21,186 nt of DNA, from the NCBI GenBank assembly GCA_035263025.1, contig DATFRR010000184.1, positions 1 through 21,186 of the forward strand, given 5' to 3'. Numbering within the stretch: position 1 is the stretch's first letter; each line of letters begins with the position of its first letter. This DNA is from DASQPR01 sp035263025 (GTDB lineage Bacteria; Actinomycetota; Actinomycetes; Mycobacteriales; Micromonosporaceae). Position numbers and translations under genes: made by a program. The notes beneath the pieces were generated by a model, which saw only the letters and a program-made list of their open reading frames with translations, was not told the origin of the DNA and did no database searches. Below, piece after piece: positions 15,394 through 21,186 of this stretch.

Positions 15394-16025
15394 TCGTCGC
15401 CGACGACAGCGTGCTGCTTCGCGAAGGACTGGTCCGTCTGCTCGCCGAGAACGGCCACGACGTGGTCGCGCAGGTGGGCGACGGGCCGTCGTTCGTGGCC
15501 GCGGTGGTTCGCCTGCGACCCGACGCGTCCATCGTGGACGTACGGATGCCGCCGTCGCACACCGACGAAGGCCTGCGTGCCGCGGTGACCGTACGACGAG
15601 AGGTACCGGGCACCCCGATCCTCATGCTGTCGCAGTACGTCGACGTGTCGTACGCCGACGATCTGCTCGCCGACCGGTCCGGCGCGGTCGGGTATCTCCT
15701 CAAGGACCGGGTCGCCGAGGTCTCGCAGTTCCTGGACGACCTCGCTCGCGTCGCAGACGGCGGCACGGTGCTCGACCCGGAGGTGGTGGCTCAATTGGTG
15801 GTACGGCGGGGCCGCGCCCCACTCGACGCGTTGACCGCGCGCGAGCGCGAGGTGTTGAGCCTGATGGCGGAGGGACGCTCGAACGCGGCGATCGCGAAGG
15901 CACTCGTGGTGTCGGACGGCGCGGTGGAGAAACACGTGACGAACATCTTCATGAAGCTCGACCTGCCGCCGGACGACGAGCAACATCGCCGTGTCCTGGC
16001 GGTGCTTGCGTATCTGCGCGGCTAA
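15384..16025 (+). CDS. NarL/LuxR-type response regulator
   Basis: A 213-residue transcription factor and the partner of the kinase just upstream. The receiver domain has the acidic pair D7/D8, phospho-acceptor D52 in IVDVRMPPS and K107 in GYLLKDRV. The C-terminal LuxR helix-turn-helix is LTAREREVLSLMAEGRSNAAIA followed by VEKHVTNIFMKLDL. It starts at GTG 15384, which overlaps the kinase stop by 10 nt. No target site is evident; the dyad at 13980-14002 in front of its own operon is a reasonable candidate. Its stop codon overlaps that of the opposing HAD gene. Confidence 0.95.
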   Translation: MRVIVADDSVLLREGLVRLLAENGHDVVAQVGDGPSFVAAVVRLRPDASIVDVRMPPSHTDEGLRAAVTVRREVPGTPILMLSQYVDVSYADDLLADRSGAVGYLLKDRVAEVSQFLDDLARVADGGTVLDPEVVAQLVVRRGRAPLDALTAREREVLSLMAEGRSNAAIAKALVVSDGAVEKHVTNIFMKLDLPPDDEQHRRVLAVLAYLRG

Positions 16026-16723
16026 ACCGGATCGGCCGCGGCATCGAGATCGGTGGCGCGCCCACCGTCAGCCAAGGCGCCACCGTCGGGATCACTCGCC
16101 GCGAGCGCGACTGCCTCGATCAGACTGTCCACCACCGGCACGCCGACCTCGACAAGCCGCGCCCGGTCGGTGAATCCACCGGCGTAGAGCACGCAGCGCG
16201 CACCGACGGCTTGGGCGGCCACCGCGTCGTCGACGGAATCGCCGATCAAGACACAGTCAGTGGCGGATATGCCGATGGCCGTCAGATGCGCGGCGAGGTG
16301 CGGCGCTTTGTGCCCGCCGCCGAGCTGTGCACGCAAGCCGTCCACGCGCGTGAAGTACGCGGTCAACGCGTGCCGGTCGACGGTCGGTACGAGCTGATCG
16401 TGGAACCACATCGACAGCAGCGACTGGGTGCCGGTCCAGGCGCGGATCGCGTCGAGTGCACCGATGGACAGCCGGACGGTCGGCAGTCCGGCGTCGTACG
16501 CGTCGTGGAACGCACGGTCGAGCGCGGCGAACTCGCCGGGCCGAAGCGCGCGCGCCAGAACGCCGGCGTAGTAGGCCTCGACCGGCCGTCGGAAGTCGCG
16601 GCGATGCTCGTCGGCGGTGATCGGCCCGCCGCCGAGGACGGCCAGCGAAGCGTTCGTGGCGCTCACGACGAGGTCAAGATCGTCGAGCAGGGTTCCGTTC
16701 CAGTCCCAGATGAGGTGCGCCAC
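16022..16723 (-). CDS. HAD-superfamily hydrolase (phosphoglycolate phosphatase-like)
   Basis: A 233-residue haloacid dehalogenase-type phosphatase. Motif I is DWNGTLLDD with nucleophile D7; the second Asp of the usual DxD is N9, a form I know from a common group of bacterial HADs. Motif II is around S101-S104 (SLLSMWFHD), motif III is K139 in GGHKAPHL and motif IV is GDSVDD (161-166). The cap is helical and inserted after motif I. The substrate is unknown. The start is GTG 16723, with TATCGT ending 6 nt before it, a leaderless layout. It follows the glutaredoxin gene by 30 nt, so it could also be read from that operon. Confidence 0.88.
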   Translation of the reverse strand: MAHLIWDWNGTLLDDLDLVVSATNASLAVLGGGPITADEHRRDFRRPVEAYYAGVLARALRPGEFAALDRAFHDAYDAGLPTVRLSIGALDAIRAWTGTQSLLSMWFHDQLVPTVDRHALTAYFTRVDGLRAQLGGGHKAPHLAAHLTAIGISATDCVLIGDSVDDAVAAQAVGARCVLYAGGFTDRARLVEVGVPVVDSLIEAVALAASDPDGGALADGGRATDLDAAADPV

Positions 16724-16729
16724 GCGGCC

Positions 16730-16735
16730 ACGATA
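16730..16735 (-). promoter_or_regulatory. Candidate -10 element (TATCGT) of the HAD gene
   Basis: TATCGT on the minus strand fits TANNNT and ends 6 nt before GTG 16723. No Shine-Dalgarno sequence is visible there. It would permit independent leaderless transcription of the HAD gene. Confidence 0.3.
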
Positions 16736-16753
16736 CGTCGCGTCGGTCCGCCG

Positions 16754-16996
16754 CTACCGCTCGAGGTCGCGGAGTAGTCGATCTTCTTCGACGCGAAAGT
16801 ATCCGTGTTCCCTGCCGTCCAGCAGCACCACCGGAAGCCGCTCGCCGTATTCACGCTCGAGTTCGACGTTCCCGTCCACGTTCACCTCGACCCACTGCGC
16901 CCCGCTCGCTGCGGCGACCCGGTCGAGTGCCTGTTTCGCGACGTCACAGAGGTGACAGCCGGTGCGCGTGAAAAGCGTGATGCGCGGCTCAACCAT
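16754..16996 (-). CDS. Glutaredoxin-like (DUF836-type) small redox protein
   Basis: An 80-residue thioredoxin-fold protein with redox motif C14-H-L-C17 near the N-terminus (LFTRTGCHLCD) and the cis-proline P55 in RLPVVLLDG. This fits the glutaredoxin-like family found in actinobacteria, where mycothiol rather than glutathione is the usual low-molecular thiol. The start is ATG 16996; the frame upstream of it is the end of the acyl-CoA synthetase read out of frame. It overlaps that gene by 8 nt and is probably translated with it. The partner protein is unknown. Confidence 0.88.
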   Translation of the reverse strand: MVEPRITLFTRTGCHLCDVAKQALDRVAAASGAQWVEVNVDGNVELEREYGERLPVVLLDGREHGYFRVEEDRLLRDLER

Positions 16997-18623
16997 CGAC
17001 GGCCGCCGCTGCGATGTCGCCCAGCGCGGCACGGCGTACCTTGCCGGTCACCGAGTGCGGCAGCTCGGCCACGAATTCGTACTCGGTCGGGCACTTGAAC
17101 CGGGCCAGATTGTGCGCGCAATGGTCGGCGAGTTCGGCCGCTGTGACATCGGAGCGCGCGACGACGTACGCCTTCACGGTCTGGCCGGACGGCTCGTGCG
17201 GCACGCCGACCACGGCCGCCTCGGCCACCGCCGGATGCATGACGAGCACCTGCTCGACCTCGGCAGGGTAGACGTTGAAGCCGTGCACAAGGATCAACTG
17301 GCGCAACCGGTCCACGAGAAACAAGTCGCCGTCCGCGTCTGCGTAGGCCACGTCGGCGGTCGCCCACCAGCCATCGCTGTCAGGCGCGTCGCGACCGTCC
17401 GGCCAGTAACCGGAGAACAGATTCGCGCCGCGCACCGAAATCTCGCCCGGATCCGTGCCGGGCGATCCGGCCGCGTCGTCGTCGAAGTCGTTTGCCGCGG
17501 CCGATGCCGGCGCGTCACTCCGCCAAATCTGGGTGCCGCCGGCGCCGATCAGCCGGACGTCGACGCCGGGCAGCACCCGACCGATCGAGCCGTCCTTCGG
17601 CACTGGACTCGCCAGCGTCGTGGTCACCACCGGCGCGGTTTCGGTCAACCCGTACCCGACCTGGATCGCTTGCCCAGCAACCGCCTCGAACCGCCGGGCC
17701 ACCGCGACATCGAGCGGCGCCGCGCCGCTGACCGCGACCCGCACCGAAGCGAACACGTCGACGTTGGTCGCCTCGCTCGCCGCGGCCTGCGCCCACGCCG
17801 AATACATCGTGGGTACGCCGATGAGCGACGTGACGCCGCTCGCACGGATGGCGTGCAGCGCACCAGTCGCGTCGGATGGATCGACGAGCACGCCGGTGGC
17901 GCCGTGATATGCCACCGCGCCCAGCGCGCTGTTGAGCCCGTACGCGTGAAACAGCGGTACGGCCAGCAGCACGACGTCGTCGGCGCCGATCGGCGGTGGC
18001 GCAATGGCGGCCACCTGCGCGTGGTTTGCAAGCAGCGCACGGTGCGACAACATCGCGCCCTTCGGCCGGCCCTCCGTCCCGGAGGTATAGAGCAGCACGG
18101 CCACGTCCTCGCCGCCGGTATCCGCCGCGATCGGCTCACCGGGCATCGCGAGTGCCGCGATCGGTCGCTCGCCAGCGCGCGGATCGGCGGAGTTCGAGTC
18201 ATCGCCGACCACGTAGACGTGGGCCAGATCGGACGGCGTCGCATCCTGCTCCCGCAGTGCGGCCAGCACATTTGGCGTCGCGACGAGCACACTCGCGCCC
18301 GAGTCGGTCAGCAACTCGTGCAGCTCGCGACCCGTATACCCCGGATTGAGCGGCACCGCGATGAGCCCGGCGCGCAGCACCGCGAAGTAGACCGTCACGA
18401 ACTCCGGGCGGTTCGGCACTGCGATCGCGACACGCGCGGGATGGGGATTGCCGGGTTTAAGGCCGAGTTGTCGCAGTCCACGCGCATATGCGTCAACCAG
18501 TTCGTCCGTTTCTGTCCATGTGTATTCGTGATTGCGCCAAACAATTGCCGTCCGGTTTACACCTTTGGCAGCGATTTGCGCGTTCCGACGAACTGTGTCA
18601 GCCAGATTGCCCGGAACCTCCAC
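16989..18623 (-). CDS. Acyl-CoA synthetase (AMP-forming, fatty-acid-CoA ligase-like)
   Basis: A 544-residue member of the ANL adenylating superfamily. It activates a carboxylic acid with ATP to an acyl-adenylate and transfers it to CoA. The P-loop signature LLYTSGTEGRPKGAML lies at 177-192, GYGLTETAP is the A5 motif, and GWWATADVAYADADGDLFLVD and GFNVYPAEVE mark the hinge and C-terminal domain. The catalytic lysine is K528 in SVTGKVRR. The length fits fatty-acid-CoA ligases; chain length cannot be told. An acidic serine/alanine insertion (SDAPASAAANDFDDDAAGSP) interrupts the region after the A5 motif. The start is GTG 18623, with TACGCT ending 6 nt before it, again leaderless. It is the first gene of a run with the glutaredoxin-like gene. 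Confidence 0.92.
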   Translation of the reverse strand: MEVPGNLADTVRRNAQIAAKGVNRTAIVWRNHEYTWTETDELVDAYARGLRQLGLKPGNPHPARVAIAVPNRPEFVTVYFAVLRAGLIAVPLNPGYTGRELHELLTDSGASVLVATPNVLAALREQDATPSDLAHVYVVGDDSNSADPRAGERPIAALAMPGEPIAADTGGEDVAVLLYTSGTEGRPKGAMLSHRALLANHAQVAAIAPPPIGADDVVLLAVPLFHAYGLNSALGAVAYHGATGVLVDPSDATGALHAIRASGVTSLIGVPTMYSAWAQAAASEATNVDVFASVRVAVSGAAPLDVAVARRFEAVAGQAIQVGYGLTETAPVVTTTLASPVPKDGSIGRVLPGVDVRLIGAGGTQIWRSDAPASAAANDFDDDAAGSPGTDPGEISVRGANLFSGYWPDGRDAPDSDGWWATADVAYADADGDLFLVDRLRQLILVHGFNVYPAEVEQVLVMHPAVAEAAVVGVPHEPSGQTVKAYVVARSDVTAAELADHCAHNLARFKCPTEYEFVAELPHSVTGKVRRAALGDIAAAAVDG

Positions 18624-18629
18624 AACAAC

Positions 18630-18635
18630 AGCGTA
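18630..18635 (-). promoter_or_regulatory. Candidate -10 element (TACGCT) of the acyl-CoA synthetase gene
   Basis: TACGCT on the minus strand ends 6 nt before GTG 18623. It is identical to the predicted -10 of rex and of the zinc-ribbon gene. There is no upstream Shine-Dalgarno sequence; GGAGG occurs just inside the coding region instead. The -35 is weak (TTTCAT at 17 nt). Confidence 0.4.
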
Positions 18636-18670
18636 AGGGTCTAGACATGATCATGAAATCGGGTTTGTGC

Positions 18671-18782
18671 CGGCGTGGCGACACGTAACACGCCGACGAA
18701 AGGCCTTGATAGCACGGCGTGTTGGGCGTGTCGCACTGCGTGTCGTAGCGACAAATCGCTCCGCACAGTGTGTGCGACACAC
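18671..18782. promoter_or_regulatory. Cluster of short dyads between the acyl-CoA synthetase and bldN
   Basis: Four related dyads occur in about 110 bp: GTGGCGACAC (18675-18684), GTGTCGCAC (18728-18736), TGTCGTAGCGACA (18741-18753) and GTGTGCGACACAC (18770-18782). A larger inverted repeat, AACACGCCG (18687-18695) with CGGCGTGTT (18715-18723), and a smaller one, CGGCGTG (18671-18677) with CACGCCG (18689-18695), overlap the first. The divergent position suggests operators for one regulator acting on bldN, the ligase gene, or both. The region has no other open frame I would support. Confidence 0.5.
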
Positions 18783-18917
18783 GCTAAGTGATCGTGACAA
18801 TACTGTCGGCCTGCATAACGGTCTTTCGACGCTCGGGTGACGTTGGCCCTATCATCCTTTGGGTCGGCTCACCCGTTTTGGTGCGAGAAGGCACCCCTCA
18901 GCCGTAGGAGGCCCACT

Positions 18918-19034
18918 ATGGGCGGCTTATTCTCTAAACCGCATTTTACGGTTTGTCGGATCGTTTGCCTGGCCGGCGCGTCGATCCTCGACTCCCAGGT
19001 TGCGCGGCCCCAGCCGCGGGGAGGCGCCGCGTGA
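18918..19034 (+). CDS. Candidate 38-codon small ORF coupled to bldN
   Basis: ATG 18918 has a very good ribosome-binding site (TAGGAGG, 6 nt upstream). The frame runs 38 codons and its TGA overlaps the bldN GTG by 4 nt (GTGA). The product begins MGGLFSKPHFTVCRIVCLAG, has two cysteines in a short hydrophobic stretch and ends in a proline/arginine/glycine tail. The AAACCG-N7-CGGTTT hairpin (18936-18954) lies early in it. I do not recognise a family. It could be a real peptide, or a regulatory upstream ORF whose translation opens the bldN start. Confidence 0.5.
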   Translation: MGGLFSKPHFTVCRIVCLAGASILDSQVARPQPRGGAA

Positions 19035-20035
19035 GCGCATTCGGGCTGTCGCCCGGAGAGTACGGCGTCGGCTGGGCGCTGCCCGGACCGGCCGCACCCG
19101 CGCCGGTCGGTGCGCGGCGGGCGCTTTCCACCGGGCTTGCCGTGCTGCGCGCCGTGCTGGCGGAGATGCGCGCGCTCGACATCGGCGACTTCAGAGGTGC
19201 CCAGGCGGCGAGCGTCAGCACGACACCGTCGAAGCCGACACAGACGCACGGGCCGCGCGGCCGGCGACCGCACAACAATGAGACGCCCTCGCGTCACCAG
19301 CCGACGCTCGGCAAACCGCCGGCCGGCCGCGTGGCTGGGCCGGGCCGACAGACCACGCCGGACCAGACATCCGATCACCTCGGTACGTCGATGGCGGCGC
19401 CGGCTGCATTCCCGGTGCCCGACATCGAGACCGGACCCGATGGGACGCCGGGCGGGCCGGACGACACCGATCCCGCACGCGAGGCGTGGAAGCTCGTCGA
19501 GCGCGCGCAGGACGGCGACACCGAGGCATTCGGCCTGATCTACGACAAGTACGTCGACACGGTGTTCCGATTCATCTACTTCCGGGTCGGCAACCGACCA
19601 CTCGCCGAGGACCTCACGTCGGAGTCGTTCCTGCGCGCCCTCAAGCGCATCGGAACCGTCACATGGCAGGGCCGGGACCTCGGGGCGTGGCTTGTCACGA
19701 TCGCGCGCAACCTCGTCGCGGATCACTTCAAGTCCGGCCGCTACCGCCTCGAGGTCACCACCGGCGACGTACTCGACGCCGATCGCGAAGACCGGGGACC
19801 GGAGGGCAGCCCGGAATCGGCGGTGCTCGACCACATCACCAACCGCGAACTGCTCGCCGCGGTAAAGCAGCTCAACCCGGAGCAACAGGAGTGCATCGTG
19901 TTGCGGTTCTTGCACGGCTTCTCGGTCGCGGAGACCGCGCAGGCGATGAACAAGAACGAGGGCGCGATCAAGGCATTGCAATATCGCGCGGTCCGAGCCC
20001 TTAACCGACTGTTGCCGGAGGGCTTCAACCAGTGA
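19031..20035 (+). CDS. bldN: ECF sigma factor BldN
   Basis: The developmental ECF sigma factor; in Streptomyces it directs aerial-hypha genes such as chaplins, rodlins and bldM. The protein is 334 residues from GTG 19031, which has GGGGAGG 7 nt upstream; the TTG at 18953 gives a longer frame without family support. An N-terminal extension of about 150 residues, rich in Pro, Gly and Thr, precedes sigma region 2 (about 152-222: EDLTSESFLRALKRIGTVTW, WLVTIARNLVADHFKS) and region 4 (about 268-328: LNPEQQECIVLRFL, FSVAETAQAMNKNEGAIKAL). The conserved core and the anti-sigma gene next door support BldN rather than another ECF group. S. coelicolor BldN is made as a pro-protein with an N-terminal extension, so processing is likely here too. 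ATG 19391 (M121) would be a short-form start. Confidence 0.92.
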   Translation: MSAFGLSPGEYGVGWALPGPAAPAPVGARRALSTGLAVLRAVLAEMRALDIGDFRGAQAASVSTTPSKPTQTHGPRGRRPHNNETPSRHQPTLGKPPAGRVAGPGRQTTPDQTSDHLGTSMAAPAAFPVPDIETGPDGTPGGPDDTDPAREAWKLVERAQDGDTEAFGLIYDKYVDTVFRFIYFRVGNRPLAEDLTSESFLRALKRIGTVTWQGRDLGAWLVTIARNLVADHFKSGRYRLEVTTGDVLDADREDRGPEGSPESAVLDHITNRELLAAVKQLNPEQQECIVLRFLHGFSVAETAQAMNKNEGAIKALQYRAVRALNRLLPEGFNQ

Positions 20036-20199
20036 TGACCCTCGACACGGTGGCCGAGTCCACCGCCCACCCCGACGGCTTTGATCCCCTCGAGGCCGTA
20101 ACCGTATCCGTACCCCTGACGTTTAACGAACAGCACCGCTGTGGCCTGCAGCGCCCGATAGTCGGGCGGCGCACGACGATCGAGGGGGTTGCACGGTGA
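20035..20199 (+). CDS. Candidate 54-codon small ORF between bldN and rsbN
   Basis: ATG 20035 overlaps the bldN stop (TGATG; GTG 20032 is also in frame, giving GTGA), and the TGA at 20197-20199 overlaps the rsbN GTG (GTGA). The frame is 54 codons and fills the whole 160-bp gap. The first 19 codons have high third-position GC, as in a real gene; the middle (20095-20130) is more AT-rich, where a BldN-like promoter sits. The sequence starts MTLDTVAEST and matches no family I know. An open frame of this size can arise by chance at high GC, so the double overlap is the main argument. Confidence 0.35.
   Translation: MTLDTVAESTAHPDGFDPLEAVTVSVPLTFNEQHRCGLQRPIVGRRTTIEGVAR
20097..20125 (+). promoter_or_regulatory. 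Candidate BldN-dependent promoter of rsbN
   Basis: CGTAAC (20097-20102) and CGTTTA (20120-20125) are 17 nt apart. The consensus I recall for Streptomyces BldN promoters is CGTAAC and CGTTGA with a spacer of about 16, so the match is 6/6 and 5/6. Transcription would start about 60 nt before the rsbN GTG. In Streptomyces rsbN is itself a BldN target, which fits. Confidence 0.55.
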
Positions 20200-21110
20200 A
20201 CACCACACTGTTGCACCGCCGTCGCGTCGAGCGCTTTGCTCAGCTGCTCGACGAGGCGGAGGGCGCTAGACGCCACCACAGCCGCTCGACGATCGACGAC
20301 GAGCTGAACGATCTGCTGACCGTCGGATACCTGCTCGGCGACATCAAGCCACAGGTAAAGATCAGCGAAGCGCGCCGCGAGAAGACCCGACTCGATCTGA
20401 TGGCGTACGCCGAGAAGCACGGCATCGGCGTGACCGCAAAGCCCGAGAAGCCGTCCGCGGTCGGGCGGGCTCGAGTCGGCGCGGCGACCACGACCACGAT
20501 CGCCACCCGGCCGTTCGCGAGGCGGGTCCGCGCCCGCGGTGCGATCCTCGTCGGCCTCGCCGTCGGTACGCTCGCGATCTCCGGCATCGCCACCGCCAGC
20601 GGCGACGCCATGCCGGGCAACCCGCTTTACGGGCTCAAGCGCTCGCAAGAGACCGCCCAGTTGGCACTCGCCGGCTCGCAGGTGAACAAGGGCCAGCTCT
20701 ACCTGAGCTTCGCCAGCAAGCGGTTGTCGGAGGCACTGGGCAGCTCCAACGCCAAGCAGTTCGACGGCTTGCTGACCGACATGGACAACGAGACGCAAGC
20801 TGGAGCCGCTCTGCTGCTCACGTACGCGGCCACCCACCACGACCAGCGAGCGCTGCGCACCGTCACGGACTTCTCCGCTCGCCAGCACACCCAGATCAAC
20901 AGCATCCTGGGCGACATCTCGCAGAGCGACCCGCGCCGCGATGCCCTGCTGCGGTCGAGAACCCTGCTCGACAAGGTGGATCTGAGATCGGACGCCGTGT
21001 CGGCGGGTATGAAATGCCCCGGTGAGCACGTCATCGGGTCGTACCCGTACGGGCCGATCCTCGCGCCGTGCACGGCGCCGACCGCGACGGGTACGCCAAC
21101 CGGTCCGTAG
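20196..21110 (+). CDS. rsbN: Membrane anti-sigma factor RsbN (DUF5667 protein)
   Basis: A 304-residue single-pass membrane protein. The cytoplasmic N-terminus (about 1-110) is helical and charged (FAQLLDEAEGARRHHSRSTIDDELNDLLTV) and would bind BldN. One transmembrane segment follows a basic stop (FARRVRARGAILVGLAVGTL; about 115-133). The outside part is a DUF5667-type helical domain (SGDAMPGNPLYGLKRSQETAQL at the start) with a C-terminal Pro/Thr tail. RsbN is the anti-sigma factor of BldN in Streptomyces, encoded next to it in the same order. The GTG at 20196 has GAGGGGG 7 nt upstream. A BldN-like promoter lies just upstream. What releases BldN is unknown. Confidence 0.85.
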   Translation: MNTTLLHRRRVERFAQLLDEAEGARRHHSRSTIDDELNDLLTVGYLLGDIKPQVKISEARREKTRLDLMAYAEKHGIGVTAKPEKPSAVGRARVGAATTTTIATRPFARRVRARGAILVGLAVGTLAISGIATASGDAMPGNPLYGLKRSQETAQLALAGSQVNKGQLYLSFASKRLSEALGSSNAKQFDGLLTDMDNETQAGAALLLTYAATHHDQRALRTVTDFSARQHTQINSILGDISQSDPRRDALLRSRTLLDKVDLRSDAVSAGMKCPGEHVIGSYPYGPILAPCTAPTATGTPTGP

Positions 21111-21137
21111 GGCGTCCGCCAGTGGCAGGAACGCACG

Positions 21138-21173
21138 TGTGGGCGCTCGGCTCAGGTCGGGCGCCCACAGTTT
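21138..21173 (+). terminator. Hairpin terminator after rsbN
   Basis: TGTGGGCGC (21138-21146) and GCGCCCACA (21161-21169) form a perfect 9-bp GC-rich stem with a 14-nt loop, followed by GTTT. It begins 28 nt after the rsbN stop. The T tract is short, as is common in actinobacteria. Confidence 0.65.
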
Positions 21174-21186
21174 GCCTTCCGCGACC

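Noticed and set aside
16962..18644. 560-codon + strand open frame opposite the acyl-CoA synthetase
   Set aside because: Mirror of a clear ANL enzyme; composition typical of an antisense frame in GC-rich DNA.
18684..18709. CGTAAC with CCTTGA as a BldN autoregulatory promoter upstream of bldN
   Set aside because: The spacer is 14 nt, shorter than the spacing I recall for this sigma factor, and the second box is imperfect.
18869..19981. 370-codon - strand open frame opposite bldN
   Set aside because: Shadow of bldN; no domain, and it would remove the conserved sigma factor.

Overview
The window is high-GC actinobacterial DNA. Many genes start with GTG, 4-nt start/stop overlaps are common, several starts have a TANNNT hexamer 6-7 nt upstream (leaderless pattern), and the order rex-hemA-hemC-hemD-hemB close to bldN-rsbN is known from Streptomyces and relatives. 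The presence of BldN and RsbN points to a filamentous or developmentally complex actinomycete. I cannot name the genus. The large architecture is ordinary chromosomal core; I see no prophage, insertion sequence, CRISPR array or RNA gene.

Layout. 1-2801 (+): korA (5' end outside the window) and korB, the 2-oxoglutarate:ferredoxin oxidoreductase. 2814-5495 (-): a large class III cyclase/NTPase/TPR signalling protein. 5658-5873 (-): an FmdB-type zinc ribbon. 6055-7101 (+): a tandem GNAT acetyltransferase. 7116-7535 (-): an XRE-type HTH protein, followed by a 157-bp imperfect palindrome. 13388 down to 7837 (-): rex-hemA-hemC-hemD-hemB, every junction a 4-nt overlap, with a near-consensus Rex operator at 13627-13644 over the predicted promoter. 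14035-16025 (+): a two-component system. 18623 down to 16022 (-): acyl-CoA synthetase, glutaredoxin-like protein and HAD phosphatase. 18918-21110 (+): a 38-codon small ORF, bldN (ECF sigma factor with a long N-terminal extension), a 54-codon small ORF and rsbN (membrane anti-sigma factor), closed by a terminator.

How it works together. Rex senses NADH/NAD+ and probably controls its own operon, tying the early heme steps (glutamyl-tRNA to uroporphyrinogen III) to respiratory state. BldN and RsbN form a sigma/anti-sigma pair; a BldN-like promoter sequence in front of rsbN would give a negative feedback loop. The divergent region between the acyl-CoA synthetase and bldN holds a cluster of GTG-N3/4-CAC dyads that look like operators.

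The parts least explained by known families are the two small ORFs around bldN, the dyad cluster upstream of it, and the palindrome at 7628-7784. Product calls for the large genes are firm; calls on promoters, operators and small ORFs are inference from pattern alone.
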